The position numbers were made by a program, and so were the translations under genes. A DNA stretch of 64,000 bases from Spartobacteria bacterium (GTDB lineage: Bacteria > Verrucomicrobiota > Verrucomicrobiia > Chthoniobacterales > UBA10450), in assembly GCA_021325495.1 (NCBI GenBank), contig JAJPGZ010000002.1:620001-684000 (forward strand). Reading direction: 5' to 3'. The notes beneath the pieces are model-generated. The model was not told the DNA's origin. It was given only the letters and a program-made list of their open reading frames with translations, and did no database searches. Below, piece by piece: positions 58,825 through 64,000 of the stretch (positions are counted from its first letter, which is position 1; each line of letters begins with the position of its first letter).

Positions 58825-61209
58825 ATGCCGACCACACTCGAACCGCAGACCAAACCGAAGACCGCGCAAGATCGACAATTGCATTTCGGGCGGCGTTTTC
58901 TCATCAGCACGCTCCGCTTCGTCATCATCTTCGCGATCGCGGCCGCGGTCGGCGGCGGCTGGTACCTGGCGACGAAAGGATTCGGTCAAAAAACGCGCGA
59001 GTTCATCACCGAGGAACTGCATAAGCGCGGCGTCGAAGCGCACATCGCTCATCTCACGCTCGATCCCTTTCGCGGTTTAGTCGCGCAGGACGTGCGCATT
59101 TACGATTACAAAAATCGCGACAACACCCTGGCGGTGGTGAGCGAAATCTCGTTCGACATCAATTATGCCGCGCTTCTGCAACATCAGCCGTTCCTCAACG
59201 CGCTCGACGTGCGCAACGCGCAAATGCGTCTGCCTCTCCCCGGCAAAAGCGCGAAAGAAAAACCGGAGCTCCAGCATTTTAATGCGCACGTTTATTTTCC
59301 GCCGGAACAAATCGTCGTAAGCCAGGCCGAAGGTTTGTTATGCGGCGTGCGCATTTCCGCGACCGGCCAGGTGATGAAGCGCGCCGATTATAAACCTTCA
59401 CCGCCGCTGACGGACGAGGAATGGCAAAGGCGATTGTCGATCTTGCAACGCGTGGTCGATGAATTGCAGAAGCTGCATTATCCGGCCGAGCATCCGTCCT
59501 TGCAGATTCGCTTCAGCGGCAATCTCGCCGATCTGGAGAACGGGCGCGTCGAAGCGACGTTGCGCGCGCCGCGGGTGCAGCGCGGCGGATATGAGCTCCA
59601 GGATTTTCTCGCGACGGCCGAGTATGTGGAGCAACGCCTAACGATCAATCAACTGGAATGGCGCGATGCCGGCGGCATGTTTTCGGCGCACGCGGATTGG
59701 AGCCGCGAGACGTCCGCGATCAATGTGCAGGCGCGCAGCGCTATCGATCTCAAAGCGCTGCTCGCCTCGTTTGGTCAGGAGAAAATTTTGGACGATGCGA
59801 TTTTTTCCGCGCCCCCTAAGATCGACATCTCCGGCTCGGGAAAAATCGGCGACGACCGGCCGGAATTTAAAATCACCGGTCATGTCGCGATCGACGGACT
59901 GATTTACCACAGCGTCCCCCTCACCGAGATCGCGGCTGATTTTGCCTGGGACGGCGAGCGCACGCTCGTGCGCGAATTGCGCGCGCGTCAGGGCGGCGGC
60001 GAGTTACGCGCTGATGTGCTGGATTCGCCTAACGATTTCCGCCTCAACGTCGACAGCACCATTAACCCGGCGGTGGTGAGAAGCGCGCTCTCGCCTGAGA
60101 TGCAGAAGTTTTTAAGCGAATGGCAATTTCAACAGCCACCCGCGATTCATCTAGAAATCCGTGGGCCTAACGACAAGCCGGCATCGTGGCAGGGCGACGG
60201 CACTTTGTCGTTAGGCAAGACCCGGTTCCGGGGCGCGTGGATGAACAGTGCGACTTCGAAAGTTCATTTCGGCGACGGCGCGGTGACTTACACCGACCTG
60301 CGCGTGACGCGGGACGATGGCGGCGGCAGCGGTACGTTCACCTACGATTTCAAAAATCATGAGGTGCGCATCAACAACATCAAGACGTCGATGAACCCGA
60401 TCGAGACGATTGTGTGGGTCGATCCTGATCTTGTGAAAACAATCGTGGCTTACAAATTCCGGCAGCCGCCGAATCTCACCGTGAACGGTCTGTATCAATT
60501 CGCCGGCGGCAAAGGAACGAAGATCGACATCAACGTGGATGGCCGCGGACTCGATTACGTTTTTGTCGGCAAGACCCTGCCATTCGATCGCGTGAGCGGG
60601 AAACTCGTTTTTACGAGCGATCACTTGCAGATTGTCGATCTTCGCGGCGAAATTTTTTCCGGCAACGTGCGCGGTTCGGCGGACATTTCGCTCGCGCACG
60701 GCGACCAGCGTTATCACGCTAAGCTCGCCGTCGACCACATCGATTTCCCGAGCCTGACCGATTTGTATTGGGACTACAAAACTTCGCGCGGTGTGCTCGG
60801 CGGGTCCTACGATTTCACCGGCGTCGGCGCGGACGCGCGTAAAATGCGCGGCCAGGGAAAAGTAGAAGTCACGAACGGCGACGTGTTCGCCATCCCGGTC
60901 TTCGGACCGCTTTCGGGAATCATGTCGAGCATTCTGCCCGGCACCGGCTACAGCATCGGAAAAAAAGCGACCGCTTCATTCAAGATCGACAATGGCGTCA
61001 TTCATACCGACGACCTGGAAGTCGCGGGCGAATGGTTCAGCATGCTCGGCCACGGCGACCTTCATTTTCTCGACGACAAACTCGATTTCGAAGTGCGCAT
61101 GGACATGCACGGCGCCGCCGGCTTGCTCATGAAACCGGTTTACAAATTTTTCGAATACGTCGGCGAAGGCAGCCTGAAGAAACCGGATTGGCATCCGAAA
61201 CGGTTTTAG
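58825..61209 (+). CDS. AsmA-like/YhdP-type protein
   Basis: A 794-residue protein with one N-terminal membrane segment (about 30-50) and a long periplasmic beta-rich part. The C-terminal third matches the AsmA-like pattern (GVLGGSYDFTGVGADARKMR, GKVEVTNGDVFAIPVFGPLS, VIHTDDLEVAGEWFSMLG). Members are bridge-like proteins moving phospholipid between inner and outer membrane. It has five M1 and four M2 copies, most of them in the repetitive beta region, where sequence constraint is low. Confidence 0.8.
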   Translation: MPTTLEPQTKPKTAQDRQLHFGRRFLISTLRFVIIFAIAAAVGGGWYLATKGFGQKTREFITEELHKRGVEAHIAHLTLDPFRGLVAQDVRIYDYKNRDNTLAVVSEISFDINYAALLQHQPFLNALDVRNAQMRLPLPGKSAKEKPELQHFNAHVYFPPEQIVVSQAEGLLCGVRISATGQVMKRADYKPSPPLTDEEWQRRLSILQRVVDELQKLHYPAEHPSLQIRFSGNLADLENGRVEATLRAPRVQRGGYELQDFLATAEYVEQRLTINQLEWRDAGGMFSAHADWSRETSAINVQARSAIDLKALLASFGQEKILDDAIFSAPPKIDISGSGKIGDDRPEFKITGHVAIDGLIYHSVPLTEIAADFAWDGERTLVRELRARQGGGELRADVLDSPNDFRLNVDSTINPAVVRSALSPEMQKFLSEWQFQQPPAIHLEIRGPNDKPASWQGDGTLSLGKTRFRGAWMNSATSKVHFGDGAVTYTDLRVTRDDGGGSGTFTYDFKNHEVRINNIKTSMNPIETIVWVDPDLVKTIVAYKFRQPPNLTVNGLYQFAGGKGTKIDINVDGRGLDYVFVGKTLPFDRVSGKLVFTSDHLQIVDLRGEIFSGNVRGSADISLAHGDQRYHAKLAVDHIDFPSLTDLYWDYKTSRGVLGGSYDFTGVGADARKMRGQGKVEVTNGDVFAIPVFGPLSGIMSSILPGTGYSIGKKATASFKIDNGVIHTDDLEVAGEWFSMLGHGDLHFLDDKLDFEVRMDMHGAAGLLMKPVYKFFEYVGEGSLKKPDWHPKRF

Positions 61210-61229
61210 TCCTTTGTCATTCGCTCGAC

Positions 61230-62081
61230 ATGACAAAAATTCTTCTCGGCGCGCACATGTCCATCGCGGGCGGCGTGCACATGTCGATCGAGCGCGGCTG
61301 CTCGATTCGGTGCACCGCCGTGCAGATGTTCGTGAAAAACAACATGCAATGGTTCGCGCGTCCGCTCGCGCGCGAAGAAATCCGCGCGTTTCTCCATCAC
61401 CGTGAACGCAAAGAGTTATTGTCGATCTTCGCGCACAGCAGTTATCTCATTAATCTCGCAGCAACGAATCCGCAGTTTCACGCCAACTCCATGCGCGCGC
61501 TTGCCGAAGAACTCACGCGCGCCAATCAACTCGAGCTGCCGTTCCTCGTCATGCATCCGGGCGCGCATCTCGGCGCCGGCGAAGAAGCCGGCCTAACGAA
61601 AATCGCGAACTCAATCGACGCCGTCTTTGAAGTCATTCCCGATGTGAAAACGAAAATCGCGCTCGAAACGACCGCGGGACAAGGCTCGTGTTTAGGCGAC
61701 CGTTTCGAACATCTCGAGCATATTTTCGCGAACGTGCGCGAGCCGGAGCGACTCTGCGTTTGTCTCGACACCGCGCACGTCTTCGCCGCTGGCTACGACA
61801 TTTCGAGCGAAGCGGGCACGCGCAAAATGTTTCGTGAATTCGATCGCGTGATCGGTCTCGAGCGTCTCGCGGCGATCCACATAAACGATTCCAAGACCGC
61901 GCGCGGCTCTCGCGTAGATCGACATGAACACATCGGCAAAGGCAAAATCGGTCTCGGCGCGTTTCGATTCATCATGCGCGACAAACGTCTTCGCAAGATT
62001 CCGAAAGTGCTCGAAACCCCGAAAGAAAAGAATCTCGCCGAAGATATCGCGAACCTGAAAACGTTGCGCGATCTGCTTTAA
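61230..62081 (+). CDS. nfo: Deoxyribonuclease IV (AP endonuclease)
   Basis: A 283-residue protein. The Nfo signatures are LLGAHMSIAGGVHMSIERG at the N-terminus, FLVMHPGAHLGAGEE (metal His), LCVCLDTAHVFAAGYD, and IHINDSKTARGSRVDRHEHIGKGKIG with the zinc ligands. It incises DNA at abasic sites in base-excision repair. Start ATG 61230 lies in a short inverted repeat. It overlaps the convergent murA stop by four bases. Confidence 0.95.
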   Translation: MTKILLGAHMSIAGGVHMSIERGCSIRCTAVQMFVKNNMQWFARPLAREEIRAFLHHRERKELLSIFAHSSYLINLAATNPQFHANSMRALAEELTRANQLELPFLVMHPGAHLGAGEEAGLTKIANSIDAVFEVIPDVKTKIALETTAGQGSCLGDRFEHLEHIFANVREPERLCVCLDTAHVFAAGYDISSEAGTRKMFREFDRVIGLERLAAIHINDSKTARGSRVDRHEHIGKGKIGLGAFRFIMRDKRLRKIPKVLETPKEKNLAEDIANLKTLRDLL

Positions 62082-63337
62082 GCCTGGACGCGCTCGATCT
62101 CCGCGCCGAGGTCGCGCAATTTTTCGTCGAGATGTTCGTAACCGCGGTCGATGTGATAAACGCGACTTACTTCGGTCACGCCTTCGGCTTTCAAACCCGC
62201 CAGCACCAGCGCCGCGCTCGCGCGCAGATCGCTCGCCATCACTGGCGCGCCGTGAAGTTGATCGACGCCTTTGATCACCGCGGTCGGTCCTTCAAGATCG
62301 ACATTCGCGCCCATGCGTTTCAATTCCGCCACGTGCATGTAGCGCTGCGGGAAAATATTTTCCGTGATCACGCTGATGCCGTCGGTCGTGGAAAGGAGCG
62401 CACACATTTGCGCCTGCATGTCGGTCGGAAATCCCGGATACGGCTCGGTCGATATTTCCAGCGGCGTGGTGGCGCCGTTAGGCGAAACCGAAATCTCGTC
62501 CGCGCGGAAGTCGATCTTGTATCCGCAACTCGTTAGGGCATTCGTCACCGATTGCACATGTTCCGGATCTACTCGCTTCAAGGTCACGCCTTTGCCCGCA
62601 ATCGCGCCCGCGACCAAAAACGTCCCCGCTTCGATGCGATCCGGAATGATGTCGTGCTCGGCGCCGTGCAATTCCTTCACGCCTTCGATGATGAGCCGTC
62701 GCGTACCGGCGCCTTCGATCTTCGCACCCATCTTGATGAGAAAGTTTGCAAGATCGACAACTTCCGGTTCCTGCGCCGCGCCTTCAATCACGGTCGTGCC
62801 TTCGGCCAAAACTGAAGCCATCATCACGTTGTCCGTTCCGAGAACAGTCGGCCCAAATTTTCCGCGAAGATTAATGATCGCGCCGGTCAATTTCGGTGCG
62901 AACACGCGCACGTCGCCGTTTTCCACCCGCACCGCCGCGCCGAGCGCTTCAAATCCTTTCAGGTGCAAATCGATTGGCCGATCGCCAATGACGCAACCGC
63001 CCGGCAACGACACCGTCGCTTCCTTGCACCGGCCTAACAACGGCCCGATCACGCAGACCGACGCGCGCATTCGCCTAACGACATCGTAAGGCGCGACCGA
63101 GTTTATCTTCTCAGCCGTGACCGCGACATTGCCGCTCGCCCGTTCCACGTGCGCGCCGAGATGCGCCAGGATTTGCACCATGTAGTTGGTGTCGCTCAGG
63201 TCCGGCACGCGGCGAATGCAACATTCCTCGCGCGTGAGCAGCGTTGCCGCGAGAATCGGCAGCGCGGAATTTTTCGAGCCGCTGATCTTGATCGAGCCGC
63301 TCAGCTCGTGGCCGCCGTGGATGCGAATCTTATCCAT
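62078..63337 (-). CDS. murA: UDP-N-acetylglucosamine 1-carboxyvinyltransferase
   Basis: A 419-residue protein from ATG 63337. ISGSKNSALPILAATLL at the N-terminus holds the substrate Lys and Asn. VSLPGGCVIGDRPIDLHLKG provides the catalytic cysteine loop, and AGTFLVAGAIAGKGV and LTSCGYKIDF follow. It commits UDP-GlcNAc to peptidoglycan synthesis using PEP and is the fosfomycin target; the Cys is retained. It overlaps the end of prmC by eight bases, so prmC-murA form an operon. Confidence 0.96.
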   Translation of the reverse strand: MDKIRIHGGHELSGSIKISGSKNSALPILAATLLTREECCIRRVPDLSDTNYMVQILAHLGAHVERASGNVAVTAEKINSVAPYDVVRRMRASVCVIGPLLGRCKEATVSLPGGCVIGDRPIDLHLKGFEALGAAVRVENGDVRVFAPKLTGAIINLRGKFGPTVLGTDNVMMASVLAEGTTVIEGAAQEPEVVDLANFLIKMGAKIEGAGTRRLIIEGVKELHGAEHDIIPDRIEAGTFLVAGAIAGKGVTLKRVDPEHVQSVTNALTSCGYKIDFRADEISVSPNGATTPLEISTEPYPGFPTDMQAQMCALLSTTDGISVITENIFPQRYMHVAELKRMGANVDLEGPTAVIKGVDQLHGAPVMASDLRASAALVLAGLKAEGVTEVSRVYHIDRGYEHLDEKLRDLGAEIERVQA

Positions 63338-64000
63338 ATCGGGCAAGAAGGAATCGGGGGAGACTTTGATAATCCCGTTTTGTCTCGATGTCGTGGAATT
63401 TTTTTTGGCTTAACAAATCGCCCAGCGGTTCGCTTTGGCCGAGGCCGATCTCGAGCGCGAGCAATCCATTTGGTTGCAGATGCGACGGCGCCTGCTCGAT
63501 CAATTTGCGAATGATTTCGTCGCCGCGCTCGCCCCCGAAAAGCGCGACCTCGGGATCGTACAAAACTTCGCGCGCGAGTGATTGTCGATCTTGCATGGCA
63601 ATGTAAGGAAGGTTCGCGACGATGAGGTCGAATCTTTCAGAGTTTTTTTCGAGCAAATCGCCTTTGCGGAATTGAACCCGCGCCGTTAGGCCAAGTCGCT
63701 CCGCATTTTCGCGGGCCAGCGTCAACGCATCTTCGGAAATATCGATGGCGCTCACTTCCGCTTCGGGAAACTTAGACGCAAGGCTGAGCGCGATTACGCC
63801 GCTACCGGTCCCCACGTCGACAATTGTCGATTTTGGGTTCTCCAGTTTGAGCAACTCAACCAAGTTCTCCGTTTCCGGTCGCGGAACCAAAGCGCGCTTG
63901 TCGATCTTGAAAACGTTTCCGCAGAACTCGACCGTGCCTAACAAATGTTGAAGTGGCTCGCCTTCGCCGCGACGGCGAATTAGCTCTCGTAGTGGCGCGA
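63330..64000 (-). CDS. prmC: Peptide chain release factor N5-glutamine methyltransferase, N-terminus beyond the window
   Basis: The reading frame is open to the window edge; about 222 residues are present. RRRGEGEPLQHLLGTVEF precedes the methyltransferase domain, as in PrmC. SAM motif I is VDVGTGSGVIALSLASKFP and the catalytic segment reads VANLPYIA, where NPPY is more usual. It methylates the GGQ glutamine of release factors. An M1 copy (63583) encodes MQDRQS right after the NLPY motif, and 63899 encodes KIDK. Confidence 0.92.
   Translation of the reverse strand, partial: APLRELIRRRGEGEPLQHLLGTVEFCGNVFKIDKRALVPRPETENLVELLKLENPKSTIVDVGTGSGVIALSLASKFPEAEVSAIDISEDALTLARENAERLGLTARVQFRKGDLLEKNSERFDLIVANLPYIAMQDRQSLAREVLYDPEVALFGGERGDEIIRKLIEQAPSHLQPNGLLALEIGLGQSEPLGDLLSQKKFHDIETKRDYQSLPRFLLARYG

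Overview
The window is a gene-dense, GC-rich bacterial chromosome segment carrying about 65 protein genes and one tRNA. The gene content, the CACGGAT-type intergenic repeats, a GxxExxY protein and the general protein character suggest a soil-type Verrucomicrobiota member (Chthoniobacterales or Spartobacteria-like). That is an inference, because no rRNA or other strict phylogenetic marker is present.

Layout. 0-3.8 kb: ExbD/TonB energy transduction, a DNA ligase with a partner gene, and a sulfotransferase. 3.8-9.7 kb: a Na+/H+ antiporter, purD, a degenerate S41 protein, rnc, thiD and a ferredoxin. 9.7-17.7 kb: TauE/SafE exporter, tandem universal stress protein, tRNA-Thr(CGT), sulfatase, acyltransferase, VOC protein, SDR and small unknowns. 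17.7-21.5 kb: a membrane protein, a probable modification-dependent HNH endonuclease, a POT peptide transporter and small membrane proteins. 21.6-24.9 kb: a 2-oxoacid:ferredoxin oxidoreductase (korB, a small ORF, korA). 25-34 kb: transglutaminase-like protein, M3 peptidase, TPR lipoprotein, UvrD-type helicase, GxxExxY protein, malQ and mdh. 34-39.6 kb: purC, an RlmI-like methyltransferase, two coiled-coil membrane proteins, gatC-gatA and a 3D-domain lipoprotein. 39.7-42.9 kb: an intact 3.2 kb IS1595-type transposon. 42.9-54 kb: kbl, a GtrA/P-loop fusion, a membrane glycosyltransferase, and a cluster of ATP-grasp, GCS2-type ligase and aminopeptidase genes beside an FAD oxidase. 54-64 kb: esterases, accA, a degenerate LysM/L,D-transpeptidase, an AsmA-like protein, nfo, murA and the 3' part of prmC.

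The most striking feature cuts across all genes. The 10-mer AAGATCGACA occurs about 100 times (51 on +, 49 on -, hand count), always followed by A or T. Chance predicts about 0.1. Copies lie in every reading frame of coding sequence and are concentrated at gene junctions; two junctions (9988-9997 and 10914-10923) consist of essentially nothing else. A second motif, CCTAACRA, occurs about 62 times against about 4 expected. The density, lack of strand bias and absence from the transposon resemble the DNA uptake sequences of Neisseriaceae and Pasteurellaceae, so the leading hypothesis is an undescribed uptake-signal-like system in this lineage.

The transposon is delimited exactly: 29-bp inverted repeats with one mismatch and an 8-bp target duplication ACTTTTTA. 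It carries an IS1595-type transposase, a HicAB toxin-antitoxin pair, a 47-codon orphan gene and a RelA/SpoT-domain protein. Both inverted repeats contain a promoter-like pair of hexamers placed almost directly in front of the start codons of the outermost genes.
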